From the NCBI GenBank assembly GCA_017620015.1, contig JAFZRE010000033.1:210530-274529 (forward strand): DNA of 64,000 bases, read 5' to 3'. Under the pieces are notes generated by a model. That model saw nothing but the letters and a program-made list of their open reading frames with translations, did no database searches and had not been told where the DNA came from. The translations under genes were made by a program, and so were the position numbers. Shown in pieces: positions 27,920-36,623 of this stretch; the stretch's first letter is position 1; each line of letters begins with the position of its first letter. The stretch is from Bacteroidales bacterium. Its GTDB lineage: Bacteria; Bacteroidota; Bacteroidia; Bacteroidales; ML635J-15.

Positions 27920-28537
27920 CTACCTTATAAAATTCGTAGCCACCCTACTCTCCTTTTCGGGCAAACCGAATTTCTCTTTGCCGAGAGCGATGCTCTTTAC
28001 AAGAAAAGCCATATTCCTTGCCAATGTCCGCATAGTCTGCAAGCCTTCCGCATCCGACTGAGCCTCACCAAGTTGCGAACCGTGAATACTATTCCAATAC
28101 TGGCTTGATGCAACAGGCATACCGGCAATCGTAAAATATTTGTTGAGTTCGTCAAAAGTTGCCGACAAGCCTCCACGACGAGCAACAACTACACTGGCAC
28201 CAACTTTCATTGTCTTGTCGAAACTTGTACTATAGAACAATCTGTCGAGAAAGGCCACAAGGGTTGCATTTGCCGAAGCATAATAAACCGGACTGCCAAG
28301 CACAATACCGTCGCATTGCTCAAACTTAGGCGCAACTTCGTTCACAATGTCATCAAAGACACACTTGCCAGCATTGGCACATGCACCACAGGCCATACAA
28401 CCGCGGATTGGCTTGTTGCCAACCTGAATATACTCAGTTTCAACACCTTCCGTTGCAAACACCTTTTCCATCTCGTGCAAGGCAATAGCCGTATTTCCAT
28501 TTGCACGCGGACTTCCATTAATAAGCAAAATCTTCAT
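27920..28537 (-). CDS. NAD(P)H-dependent FMN reductase / iron-sulfur flavoprotein family
   Basis: 205 residues, flavodoxin-like. GSPRANGNTAIAL (9-21) is the FMN phosphate loop. CMACGACANAGKCVFDD (48-64) is the cysteine cluster typical of iron-sulfur flavoproteins, and GSPVYYASANATLVAFLDRLFY the second FMN loop. Probably a cytoplasmic electron-transfer or quinone/FMN reductase. The partner is unknown. 24 bases downstream of the sulfatase-fold gene, so likely co-transcribed. Confidence 0.87.
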   Translation of the reverse strand: MKILLINGSPRANGNTAIALHEMEKVFATEGVETEYIQVGNKPIRGCMACGACANAGKCVFDDIVNEVAPKFEQCDGIVLGSPVYYASANATLVAFLDRLFYSTSFDKTMKVGASVVVARRGGLSATFDELNKYFTIAGMPVASSQYWNSIHGSQLGEAQSDAEGLQTMRTLARNMAFLVKSIALGKEKFGLPEKESRVATNFIR

Positions 28538-28561
28538 ATTTCAATTTTTTACATATACCCA

Positions 28562-30523
28562 TTACTCTACCACCAGCCTGTCGCCGTTCATTCGCGACAT
28601 ATACTGCTGAATGATTGCCTTTAGTTCGTCTTCCATCCGCTTCTGGCATTCAACCTGCCCTACAAGATTGTTTTTCATCAGTTTATCATCAAGAGCATAG
28701 ATTGCCTTGGTATTTGTACCGTCAAACTGCAAGACATAACCATATTTCACATACTGGTAAATTCCATTCAGGTAATTAACCGCATAGCACTGTTCCGCCG
28801 AAGTTGCAAACAAATCACACCCAAAGGCAAGGTACGAATTGTCATAGCCCAGCATTCCTAAAATTGTTGGCATTATGTCGATATGCTGAGCGACCTTGTC
28901 GTAACAATTTGCAATTGAATCGTTTCCTGGCTCGTATATTATTATCGGCACGCTGAAACCGCCCAAATCGGTCTGATATTCAGCATGATTTGTCTCGTTG
29001 GTGTGGTCTGCGGTGATTACAAATATTGTATTGTTGTACCACGGCTGCTTTCGTGCCGAATCGAAGAACTTACGCAATGCATTGTCGGTATAGCCTATGC
29101 ACTTGTGAATGGAAAGGTCGCCTTCGGGGAAAACCGACTTATACTCATCGGGCACATTGTATGGATGATGGCTCGAAGCGGTAAACACTGCCGTCATAAA
29201 AGGTTGCTGCATTTCCGACATGGTTGTGCAGTAGAACTGCAGGAACGGTTCGTCCCAGATAGCCCAAGTGCCGTCGAAGTCGGCATCACCGCCAAAGCGA
29301 GAATCGGCATTGTACTCGTCGCGGCCGTAATATCCACCAAAGCCCGTGCTACGTGCAAAAGCCTGAAATCCCATGCTTCCATTCTGCGCTCCGTGGAAAA
29401 AGCCAGTGCTGTAACCTTTCTTGCCAAGTTCTCCGGCAAGTCCGCTAAGGCGGTTCATCGAAGCTGGCGTAAGCACAAACGGCTCTACAAACATCGGAAT
29501 CGACGACAGCACCGACGGCATTCCATCGATGCTCTTGCGTCCATTGCTGTACGAATAGCGGAATGTTGCACTATGCTCAATCAGCGAATCAACAAATGGC
29601 GTAAAACCCTTATATTCACCATTTTCCAAGTCCCTATTAAACGCACCAATATATTCCCTGCCAAAACTTTCAACTATCAGCGCCACGACATTTTTCCGCT
29701 TGAAGTCACTGTTTTCCACAGGATTATGCACTGGTGTAAACACATTTTCCAAATCTTCCTCTGCAGGATAATAATCCACATTCTGGAAAGTCTGAACACC
29801 GATTGTCCTGATGATTGAAAATGGCGTATTCAGCACCAATGCAGCCTCGATTGGACGGTCAACATACTGATTTGCATTGCTTATGGTAATCGGACGAGTC
29901 GCACGCGTAAATCCGCCACGCATACCTACGATGCTCATGTAAACAGCCAAAGCAAGAAACACAAGATATGAAAGGTCGTACTTCCACCACACAAGATTTT
30001 TACTCTCCGTTTTTGGCTTTCTATACAACTTGAACATTGCGAAAATCAGTGCAATAAGCAACAATAGCAAATACCAATTGTGCAGTATTTCCTTGCCGAA
30101 AATGGACGCAAGATTGTCCTCGTTGCCAAATTCGTTGAAAACCGTGGCAGTTGTGCGCCGCATCGTATATTTGAAATACACCGAATCGATAAAGTTTGCC
30201 AACAATGCTATCCCATTGGTTACTAGAAAAATCCACTTGCAGACAACGTGATAAACCTTTCCTTCCTTGAAATGCAGAGGAAACAGCATCAGCACTATGT
30301 AAAGCAGATTCACATATAGGATTCCTGAGATGTCGAAGCGCAACGAACCTACATACATTTCCCAAACATGCGAGAACGACAAATTCTCCGAGAAATAGCT
30401 ATAGTTTACGAACAGAAATTCCAGATGGGCTACAAACATCACCGCATAAACAAGCAACATGTTGCAAATCAATGCAAAAAGCGAAGATCCAGTAATCCGT
30501 GAAAATTTCCCTTTATTTTCCAT
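28562..30523 (-). CDS. LTA-synthase-like alkaline-phosphatase-fold membrane enzyme
   Basis: 653 residues. Five N-terminal membrane helices (to about residue 200), then a large extracytoplasmic sulfatase/phosphoglycerol-transferase domain: NVVALIVESFGREYIGAF (metal and nucleophile loop), SYSNGRKSIDGMPSVLSS (nucleophile region), GFFHGAQNGSMGF, and FVITADHTNET with the metal-binding D/H pair. In Gram-negatives such enzymes put phosphoethanolamine or phosphoglycerol on envelope glycans. The start overlaps the stop of the preceding gene by 11 bases. Confidence 0.88.
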   Translation of the reverse strand: MENKGKFSRITGSSLFALICNMLLVYAVMFVAHLEFLFVNYSYFSENLSFSHVWEMYVGSLRFDISGILYVNLLYIVLMLFPLHFKEGKVYHVVCKWIFLVTNGIALLANFIDSVYFKYTMRRTTATVFNEFGNEDNLASIFGKEILHNWYLLLLLIALIFAMFKLYRKPKTESKNLVWWKYDLSYLVFLALAVYMSIVGMRGGFTRATRPITISNANQYVDRPIEAALVLNTPFSIIRTIGVQTFQNVDYYPAEEDLENVFTPVHNPVENSDFKRKNVVALIVESFGREYIGAFNRDLENGEYKGFTPFVDSLIEHSATFRYSYSNGRKSIDGMPSVLSSIPMFVEPFVLTPASMNRLSGLAGELGKKGYSTGFFHGAQNGSMGFQAFARSTGFGGYYGRDEYNADSRFGGDADFDGTWAIWDEPFLQFYCTTMSEMQQPFMTAVFTASSHHPYNVPDEYKSVFPEGDLSIHKCIGYTDNALRKFFDSARKQPWYNNTIFVITADHTNETNHAEYQTDLGGFSVPIIIYEPGNDSIANCYDKVAQHIDIMPTILGMLGYDNSYLAFGCDLFATSAEQCYAVNYLNGIYQYVKYGYVLQFDGTNTKAIYALDDKLMKNNLVGQVECQKRMEDELKAIIQQYMSRMNGDRLVVE

Positions 30524-31256
30524 TTCGTTTCTTCATCCAGTCGTATCTGATATAGTACCCTATCGTAAAGCGACCAGCAATCTGCCAATGACGGTTGTTA
30601 TATTTATATATATCATTCTCATTTACATCATCATACGCAAGGTTTGTAGATATTACCCTGCGTCTTTCGGTTGAAATACAATAATACCTTGCTCCAAAAT
30701 TAAGGTCAACCGAAAGTGTATTCATAAAATTGTACTGATAGCCAAGCAGAATCAGAATTGAAAGATTGTCAACATTAACATTGGACCTATAATATGGATA
30801 ATTTATCCCTTCGTAATATGACCTTCCATAATCATAAATCTGCACATCGTTTGCCCACGAGTGGCTGTAGTCAATTATCGTTTCGTAGTACATTCCAAAA
30901 GGCGCAATCCAGTAGTAGCCTTCAAGGTATTTGTTCGGAAAAGTTATCAGATAAAGTCGCGCGCCAAAAGCAACTTCCGCCCCATTGAAATGAATTTTGC
31001 TGGCATTGCAGATATATGGCTCATCGGTATCAAGCCATATTGATTCTTTGGGTCTTCCGTCAAAAAAGTTCTCGAACTGACGATATGCAACCTCACTTGT
31101 AAGACTTACCATGGAACATAGCGGCTTTTCAAGGCCAACATTCGGATTCAGAAAGAATTTCAGCGGACGGACTTTTACCAAAGTATTGTCAAAGAACTGG
31201 GCGTTCGCGCCAATAGCAACAAATACGAATAACAATATGATTACCAATCTTTTCAT
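30513..31256 (-). CDS. Predicted outer-membrane beta-barrel protein
   Basis: 247 residues from the ATG at 31254-31256: signal peptide MKRLVIILLFVFVAIGANAQ, then alternating aromatic beta strands (YYWIAPFGMYYETIIDYSH, LSILILLGYQYNFMNTLSVDLNFGARYY, FTIGYYIRYDW), ending in a strand close to the C-terminus. The frame is open to 31502, but that extension translates a dispersed repeat and is rejected. Function unknown; co-transcribed with the sulfatase-fold enzyme. The size and strand pattern suggest a small barrel. Confidence 0.75.
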   Translation of the reverse strand: MKRLVIILLFVFVAIGANAQFFDNTLVKVRPLKFFLNPNVGLEKPLCSMVSLTSEVAYRQFENFFDGRPKESIWLDTDEPYICNASKIHFNGAEVAFGARLYLITFPNKYLEGYYWIAPFGMYYETIIDYSHSWANDVQIYDYGRSYYEGINYPYYRSNVNVDNLSILILLGYQYNFMNTLSVDLNFGARYYCISTERRRVISTNLAYDDVNENDIYKYNNRHWQIAGRFTIGYYIRYDWMKKRNGK

Positions 31257-31264
31257 ATTCACAA

Positions 31265-31484
31265 TGTCATTCCGTAAGACAAAGCGAACAGGCGCAGGCA
31301 CGAGCCTTGTGAGCCTGTCTATACGGAACGCTGCTTGCAGCCTCGCGAAACGAAGTGAGCAATCTCCTAAAGATAGCCGCACTTCGACACGCTCAGTGAG
31401 CGGCTTACAACGCTCCCCGTTCCGTATCGCGTGTATGTTCTGATTTACTCGCAAGCTTCGTGAGCTAAAGGTTGCTGAATGACA
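31265..31484. repeat. MITE-like dispersed repeat family B, copy 1
   Basis: A 220-base block bounded by TGTCATTC (31265-31272) and its complement GAATGACA (31477-31484). It shares ACAACGCTCCCCGTTCCG... (31407-31434) with 45195-45222, 26 of 28 bases identical, and the same TCATTCCG / AATGAC ends. Internally it has further inverted pieces (GCTCAGTGAGC). It has no coding capacity of its own. Confidence 0.75.
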
Positions 31485-31599
31485 TCTTGTATTCATTATC
31501 AATTATTCATTATTGTAACGGATGCTGAAATAAATTCAGCATGACTGTTTACTTGTCAATTGTTCATTGTACATTATCCATTGTCAATTGTCCATTATC
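31485..31599. repeat. Hairpin and ATCCATTGTCAATT words
   Basis: TGCTGAA (31523-31529) and TTCAGCA (31535-31541) form a 7 bp hairpin with a 5-base loop. It is followed by degenerate copies of the TTGTCAATTATCCA word also found at 17214-17262. With family B copy 1 this fills the 343-base gap before the amidotransferase-like gene. Confidence 0.65.
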
Positions 31600-32856
31600 C
31601 TATGTCTTTTGTTTTTTCTTCTTTGCTGCCGGGAATAGCACATTATTGAGAATCAACCTGTAACCAGGCGAATTCGGATAAAGCGACAAGTCGGTTTTCT
31701 CGTCTCCGACATAATGTCTATAATCCTCGGGGTCGTGTCCACCATAGAAAGTCCACATTCCCTGTCCGTATTCGCCGTGAATATATCGAGCTTCGTTCAT
31801 CGACTTGTTCTCGCCCATTATCAGCACGTTAGGCTTTATAAGGTCACGCTTGAAAGCGGTTGTCTGCCCCATAAATCCGTGGATAAGAGCAGCATGGTTC
31901 TGGCAAAGCATTGTCGGAACAGGGTCCCACTTGGCCGAAAACTCAAACAGCGAGAAATAATCCTCGTTTGTACCAGCGCGTTTCGACTGAGTTACATCAA
32001 TGTCGGAAAACTCGTACTCGTATGGATTTGTCTTTACCGTAAAGTTCTGGAAAGCAAGACAGTTATCGTAGTCCAGCTTCTGCTGTGCATTAGGGTCCAT
32101 ACCGTCGCCATCGAACATATATTCGCAAATGTCAGTATTGGCAGCGGCAAGCGCAATGTCGAAAGTATCGGTAGCGGCGCACATTGCAAACATAAAACCG
32201 CCATTGAAAACATACTGCTTAATCGCCAATACCACAGCCAGTTTCAATTTTGAAACTTTGCTGAATCCAAGGTTTGCAGCTTCTTCTTCGCTCAATTTCT
32301 GACGCTCCTGATACCACTGCATACGGGCATACGATGCATAGAACTTTCCATACTGACCGGTAAAATCCTCATGGTGAAGATGAAGCCAGTCATATTCAGC
32401 GAGTTTGCCCTCAATGATTTCTGTATCGTAAATCTTGTCGTAGGGAATTTCAGCGTAAGTCAACGCCAAAGTCACGGCATCGTCCCACGGCTGCGAAATA
32501 GGTGGCGTATAAACGGCAATCTTCGGTGCTTTTTCCAACTTTACCGCATCCTGATTGACAGATGGAGCCGAAATGTCGTTGAAAATGGCATTCTTCTGTG
32601 CATCGGCAATAATCTCGTACGACACATTTCGCAAAATGCACTCGCGCTCAGCCTCCGACGAGAAGCCAATTATGAAACTTCCGCCACGATAGTTCAGCAA
32701 CCACCAAGCTTCAAGTCCCTGCTCCAGCGACCAGTAAGTAAGCCCGTAGGCCTTCAGATGGTCGGTCTGCGAATCGTCCATCGGAATGAGCATATAGGCG
32801 CAATTCCCTGACAGAGAGGACACAAGCATCAATAATATTACAACAAGCCTTTTCAT
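31600..32856 (-). CDS. Secreted class-I-amidotransferase-like protein (often mislabelled asparagine synthetase B)
   Basis: 418 residues with a signal peptide ([20 protein letters not shown]). Relatives in Bacteroidota carry the database name asparagine synthetase B, but it has neither an N-terminal MCG nor an ATP pyrophosphatase SGGxDS motif. The middle ([60 protein letters not shown]) reads like a glutamine-amidotransferase-like Rossmann fold with a nucleophile-elbow cysteine. A later [13 protein letters not shown] motif may be the His-containing loop. Overlaps pyrD by 4 bases (ATGA), so it belongs to the pyr operon. Substrate unknown. Confidence 0.65.
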   Translation of the reverse strand: MKRLVVILLMLVSSLSGNCAYMLIPMDDSQTDHLKAYGLTYWSLEQGLEAWWLLNYRGGSFIIGFSSEAERECILRNVSYEIIADAQKNAIFNDISAPSVNQDAVKLEKAPKIAVYTPPISQPWDDAVTLALTYAEIPYDKIYDTEIIEGKLAEYDWLHLHHEDFTGQYGKFYASYARMQWYQERQKLSEEEAANLGFSKVSKLKLAVVLAIKQYVFNGGFMFAMCAATDTFDIALAAANTDICEYMFDGDGMDPNAQQKLDYDNCLAFQNFTVKTNPYEYEFSDIDVTQSKRAGTNEDYFSLFEFSAKWDPVPTMLCQNHAALIHGFMGQTTAFKRDLIKPNVLIMGENKSMNEARYIHGEYGQGMWTFYGGHDPEDYRHYVGDEKTDLSLYPNSPGYRLILNNVLFPAAKKKKQKT

Positions 32857-33764
32857 TGCTTCATTCCGCCAATAAGTTCAGAAATATCCTTTACGCCATA
32901 TTTTTCGCAGTAAAGTTCGATGCCGTCAAGTACGCGCATTGTTGCATCGGGATACAGGAAATTCGCTGTTCCGACCTGAATGCATGATGCTCCAGCAAGC
33001 AGGAATTCAATTGCATCGTCGGCAGTAACAATTCCGCCTAGTCCGCAAACTGGAATCTTCACATTCTGAGCGACTTGCCATACCATACGCACTGCAATCG
33101 GCTTTATTGCAGGTCCCGACATTCCGCCGGTTATGGTCGAAAGTTTCGGACGGCGAGTCCTTACATCGATTGCCATTCCCATGAAGGTATTGACCAGCGA
33201 AACCGAATCGGCACCAGCATCTTCAACAGCCTTAGCTATTGATACTATGTTGGTTACATTGGGTGACAGTTTCACCATCAGATGTTTTCCGTACGCCTTG
33301 CGCACAGCAGCTACAACTTCTCCTGCCGATTTCGGGTCGGTACCGAAAGCCATACCGCCTTCCTTCACATTAGGGCAGGAAATGTTAAGCTCGATGGCTG
33401 GAATATTGGGCAGTTCCCCTACCCGACGCGCCGTCTCTACATAATCTTCAACGCACGAACCGCTTACATTTACAATGACATTGGTTTTCAAGTCCTTCAG
33501 CTGCGGATAAGTTTCCTTGCAGAAATAGTCCACGCCCTTGTTCTGAAGTCCCACAGCGTTCAACATTCCCGAAGCGGTCTCGGCCATACGCGGATAAGGA
33601 TTTCCTTCGCGATGATGCAAGGTCGTTCCCTTTACCACAAAACCGCCAAGTCGCTCAAGATCAACGAAATCGGCATATTCCAGTCCAAAGCCGAAAGTTC
33701 CCGATGCTGTCATCACGGGATTCTTCAGCTTCAATCCGTTAAAATCTACATTCAAGTTTACCAT
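32853..33764 (-). CDS. pyrD: Dihydroorotate dehydrogenase B, catalytic subunit
   Basis: Fourth step of pyrimidine synthesis, using NAD+ through PyrK. 303 residues. FMN/TIM-barrel signatures are [37 protein letters not shown] (the catalytic Cys of class 1B enzymes, near residue 130), VKLSPNVT, and the phosphate loop [21 protein letters not shown]. Class 1B assignment is confirmed by the adjacent pyrK, which it overlaps by 7 bases. Confidence 0.96.
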   Translation of the reverse strand: MVNLNVDFNGLKLKNPVMTASGTFGFGLEYADFVDLERLGGFVVKGTTLHHREGNPYPRMAETASGMLNAVGLQNKGVDYFCKETYPQLKDLKTNVIVNVSGSCVEDYVETARRVGELPNIPAIELNISCPNVKEGGMAFGTDPKSAGEVVAAVRKAYGKHLMVKLSPNVTNIVSIAKAVEDAGADSVSLVNTFMGMAIDVRTRRPKLSTITGGMSGPAIKPIAVRMVWQVAQNVKIPVCGLGGIVTADDAIEFLLAGASCIQVGTANFLYPDATMRVLDGIELYCEKYGVKDISELIGGMKQ

Positions 33765-34531
33765 AGCAATTGTTTTACATTAAACACTGGTCCTTCGGTG
33801 CATACGCACTTGTGACCTTCCTTGGTATTCTGTACGCAACACAGGCAAGCACCGATTCCGCAGGCCATCTTGTTTTCGAGCGAAACCTCGCATTCGACAT
33901 TGTGCTCCAGCGCCCATTTTGCAAGCGCGCGCATCATTGGTTCCGGTCCGCAGGCAAGGATTTCGGTATATGGGAATTTCACCAACTTGAAAATCGAATG
34001 GTCCATTACGGTTCCCTTCTCGCCGAAGCTGCCGTCGTCGGTGGCATAGAACACATTGCCGTACTGCTCGTAAACCTCCTTGCGCAGTATGTTCGACTTG
34101 CTACGGTAACCGAGCAGAATGTCGGGACGGAAGCCAAACCTCTGCATATACCTTGCCGTGAACAGCAACGGAGCCACGCCGACACCGCCACCAACGAGCA
34201 GCACCCTGCCCGACAGCGGTAACGCAAAAGTATTGCCAAGCGGGAAAACAACGCTTATCATATCGCCCAGCTTTGTGTTGGCAAGTTTGCCAGTACCTTC
34301 ACCGGCGACCTTCACCAACAGCTTGATGGTCTGCTTGTCGTAATCGACATCGTGAATGCTTATTGGACGGCGGAGGAAAGTTCCAACCGAGTTGTCAATC
34401 TTGACTTCGGCGAACTGCGCCGGCATTATCACCGGCAGTGCGTCCTCGCTCTGCAAGGTGAGCATAAAGAACGAGCCGCCGATTTTTTCGTTTCCGACAA
34501 CGCGCAAATCTCTGATTACCTTGTTGCTCAT
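33758..34531 (-). CDS. pyrK: Dihydroorotate dehydrogenase B, electron-transfer subunit
   Basis: Iron-sulfur flavoprotein that passes electrons from dihydroorotate to NAD+. 257 residues: FAD-binding barrel ([11 protein letters not shown]), NAD domain ([20 protein letters not shown]), and the C-terminal [2Fe-2S] site [13 protein letters not shown]...C. First gene of pyrK - pyrD - amidotransferase-like operon. Confidence 0.95.
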   Translation of the reverse strand: MSNKVIRDLRVVGNEKIGGSFFMLTLQSEDALPVIMPAQFAEVKIDNSVGTFLRRPISIHDVDYDKQTIKLLVKVAGEGTGKLANTKLGDMISVVFPLGNTFALPLSGRVLLVGGGVGVAPLLFTARYMQRFGFRPDILLGYRSKSNILRKEVYEQYGNVFYATDDGSFGEKGTVMDHSIFKLVKFPYTEILACGPEPMMRALAKWALEHNVECEVSLENKMACGIGACLCCVQNTKEGHKCVCTEGPVFNVKQLLW

Positions 34532-34818
34532 ATATTATTCTCCTTTGTTTTCGTATCTTTACACTGAACAGAAATTTCTACATTACATTTACCCAAATCG
34601 TAAAAATAATTTGAGACAAAATTAACGATTTTTTTCGAATGAAAAGGTAGAAGTTAGATGGATATAAAAAAAGAAATTTAGGATTAAGCGGTCGCGGTAT
34701 TTGTAATGAGATGAGATATTTGTTGCGGATTACAAATCCTTATATTCAAGACTTTCGGATTACTACTTAGGGCAGCGAGCTAAAGGCTGCAAATCCGAAA
34801 GGACATAGTCTCGATTCT
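34532..34818. other. Intergenic region with a REP-like repeat
   Basis: Apart from the pyrK promoter area there is one recognisable block: 34725-34762 (GCGGATTACAAATCC, then TTATATTCAAG...TCGGATT) matches 38076-38113 closely. The remainder (AT-rich, 34560-34720) shows nothing I can assign. With the palindromes that follow it makes up a 440-base gap. Confidence 0.5.
34725..34762. repeat. REP-like repeat family C, copy 1
   Basis: GCGnATTACAAATnCTTATATTCAA...TCGGATT; copy 2 is at 38076-38113. About 30 of 38 positions agree. The first half contains a GGATT/AATCC mini-palindrome. Confidence 0.6.
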
Positions 34819-34935
34819 AAACTAAATCGCTATTTTTAATATATGATTTAGTTTGTTATCCAAATGAAATTTCTAAAAATTGCACGATAGCCAACTAAAT
34901 CTCATTTTTTTTTATGGATTTAGTTGGCTATTGTG
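34819..34935. repeat. Double palindrome, upstream copy (hairpins A and B)
   Basis: Hairpin A: AAACTAAATC (34819-34828) with GATTTAGTTT (34845-34854), loop 16. Hairpin B: ATAGCCAACTAAATC (34887-34901) with GATTTAGTTGGCTAT (34917-34931), extendable to 19 bp including one G-T pair, loop 15. Between them lies AAATTTCTAAAAATTGCACG. The whole unit recurs after the ATPase gene at 36431-36544; the 35-base stretch ending in hairpin B's left arm matches 36480-36514 at 32 of 35 positions. Confidence 0.9.
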
Positions 34936-34954
34936 AAAAACTAAATTATCTTTG
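34923..34954 (+). promoter_or_regulatory. Promoter of the ATPase-nuclease gene, overlapped by palindrome B
   Basis: -7 TATCTTTG (34947-34954); a -33 GTTG (34923-34926) with a 20-base spacer falls in the right arm of palindrome B. A protein bound to the palindrome would therefore block the -33 region. The ACTAAAT word occurs once more at 34940-34946. Confidence 0.55.
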
Positions 34955-34971
34955 CGGACGATATAATATAT

Positions 34972-36402
34972 ATGTGTATGCTTATTGGAAGACGCAACGA
35001 ACAAAAACTGCTACATGAAGTCATTGAATCAGACAAATCCGAATTCGTGGCCGTATATGGAAGACGACGCATTGGAAAGACTTTCCTCGTAAGAGAGACA
35101 TTCAACTATCACTTTGCTTTTCAGCATACTGGAGTGCAGAATGCCGACAAATCGCGGCAGCTGTCAGAATTCACCGATTCGCTAAAAAAAGCGGGGATGC
35201 TCAAAGTGCGAAAACTAAAAAACTGGTTTGATGCCTTCCACGCATTGGAAAATTTTCTCGGCACACTTCCAACTGGCAAGAAAATAGTATTCATTGACGA
35301 ACTGCCGTGGATGGACACTCCTAAGGCGGATTTAGTATCGGCATTGGAACATTTCTGGAACGGCTGGGCATCGGCACGCAAAGATATTGTCCTTGTAGTA
35401 TGCGGAAGCGCTACTTCGTGGATAGTAAGCAAGATAGCAAATAACTATGGTGGCTTGCACAATAGGCTTACGCGGCAAATACAGGTAAAGCCGTTTTCTT
35501 TGCACGAATGTGAACTGTATGCTCAGGCAAGGGAACTTGGTATGAACCGCCGACAAATCCTCGAAACATATATGGTGCTTGGTGGTGTCCCATTCTACTG
35601 GAGCTTACTACAACGTGAACTTAGCTGGGCGCAAAACATCGACTATCTGTTTTTTTCAGAAACTGCAGAACTCAGAAACGAGTTTGATGCCCTATACTCA
35701 TCACTTTTCCGCAATCCACAAATATACATACAGATAGTCAGTGCATTAGGAAGTAAAAAAATAGGTATGACACGCGGAGAAATAGCCGAAGCGCTTGGTG
35801 AAGATAACGGCGGAACTCTTTCGCACGCCCTTTCCGACCTTGAGCAATGCGGATTTATTAGAGCCTACAATTCGATTGGCAAACGTAGAAAAGACACAAT
35901 CTATCAACTAATTGACAACTATACGCTGTTTTATTTCAAGTTCATACAAGGAAACAGGCAAAAAGATGCAAAGTTCTGGTCAAGGTCGCTGAAGAAACCT
36001 ATTTATTCAGCATGGAGTGGATTGGCATTCGAACGAGTGTGCTTTCTGCACATTGAACAGATAAAGGCGGCTCTTGGCATTGCTGGTGTAATTAGCAATG
36101 TTTACTCGTGGACATACAAGGCTCAAGGCAAGGATGAAACTGGTGTGCAAATAGATATGCTCATTGACCGCGATGACAATGTAATTGACCTTTGCGAGAT
36201 GAAATTTGCATCAGACAAGTACGAAATCAAAAAGGGCTACGATGAAGAGTTGCGCCACAAGTCGAGTGTATTCCAAACCAAAACAGGAACTCGCAAGGCT
36301 GTAAATATCGTTGTGATAAGCACTTACGGACTTACAAAGAATGCGTATGCCAGTGACATTCAGGGGCAGGTTGTTATGGACGACCTGTTTGGTCTGGGTT
36401 AA
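34972..36402 (+). CDS. AAA+ ATPase (PF01637 type) with winged helix and PD-(D/E)XK nuclease-like domain
   Basis: 476 residues; start at 34972 or at the second ATG at 34978 (MLIGRRNEQ, the more usual family start). Walker A GRRRIGKT (30-37) and Walker B IVFIDELPW (D109, E110) with sensor-like LVVCGSATSW define the archaeal/bacterial ATPase family. A winged helix follows at about 262-325 (MTRGEIAEALG...LEQCGFIRAY). The C-terminal DUF234-like region has D395 ... E409-x-K411 (QIDML ... CEMKF), a PD-(D/E)XK nuclease core. The biological role of this abundant family is unknown. It stands alone, bracketed by two copies of a double palindrome. Confidence 0.85.
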   Translation: MCMLIGRRNEQKLLHEVIESDKSEFVAVYGRRRIGKTFLVRETFNYHFAFQHTGVQNADKSRQLSEFTDSLKKAGMLKVRKLKNWFDAFHALENFLGTLPTGKKIVFIDELPWMDTPKADLVSALEHFWNGWASARKDIVLVVCGSATSWIVSKIANNYGGLHNRLTRQIQVKPFSLHECELYAQARELGMNRRQILETYMVLGGVPFYWSLLQRELSWAQNIDYLFFSETAELRNEFDALYSSLFRNPQIYIQIVSALGSKKIGMTRGEIAEALGEDNGGTLSHALSDLEQCGFIRAYNSIGKRRKDTIYQLIDNYTLFYFKFIQGNRQKDAKFWSRSLKKPIYSAWSGLAFERVCFLHIEQIKAALGIAGVISNVYSWTYKAQGKDETGVQIDMLIDRDDNVIDLCEMKFASDKYEIKKGYDEELRHKSSVFQTKTGTRKAVNIVVISTYGLTKNAYASDIQGQVVMDDLFGLG

Positions 36403-36430
36403 AATTACAAATCAAAGACAGTTCATATTT

Positions 36431-36544
36431 CCAACTAAATCTATGCTTTCTAAACAAGATTTAGTTGGGTATCTAAATAAAATTTCCAAAAATCGCACAA
36501 TAGCCAACTAAATCGCTAAAATTTTAACTGATTTAGTTGAGTAT
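36431..36544. repeat. Double palindrome, downstream copy (hairpins C and D)
   Basis: Hairpin C: CCAACTAAATC (36431-36441) with GATTTAGTTGG (36458-36468), loop 16. Hairpin D: CAACTAAATC (36505-36514) with GATTTAGTTG (36530-36539), loop 15. Each right arm is followed by GTATCTAA. Same order, spacing and linker as the copy before the gene. It begins 28 bases after the ATPase stop codon. No T tract follows any hairpin, so these are not simple terminators. Confidence 0.9.
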
Positions 36545-36623
36545 CTAATAATGAATCTCTGACGGTCACGAATACTTGCGAAGACGAGCTTCATTATGCA
36601 CTTTGTTATTTACAGTCAAAACA

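Noticed and set aside
30513..31502. Longer version of the barrel protein starting at 31502
   Set aside because: The extra 82 residues translate dispersed repeat family B; a good signal peptide begins at 31256.
31600..32856. Asparagine synthetase B as the name of this gene
   Set aside because: No Ntn cysteine start and no PP-loop; the true asnB is at 46847-48724.
34819..34935. Palindromes around the ATPase as rho-independent terminators
   Set aside because: None is followed by a T run on the plus strand, loops are 15-16 bases, and two copies precede the gene.
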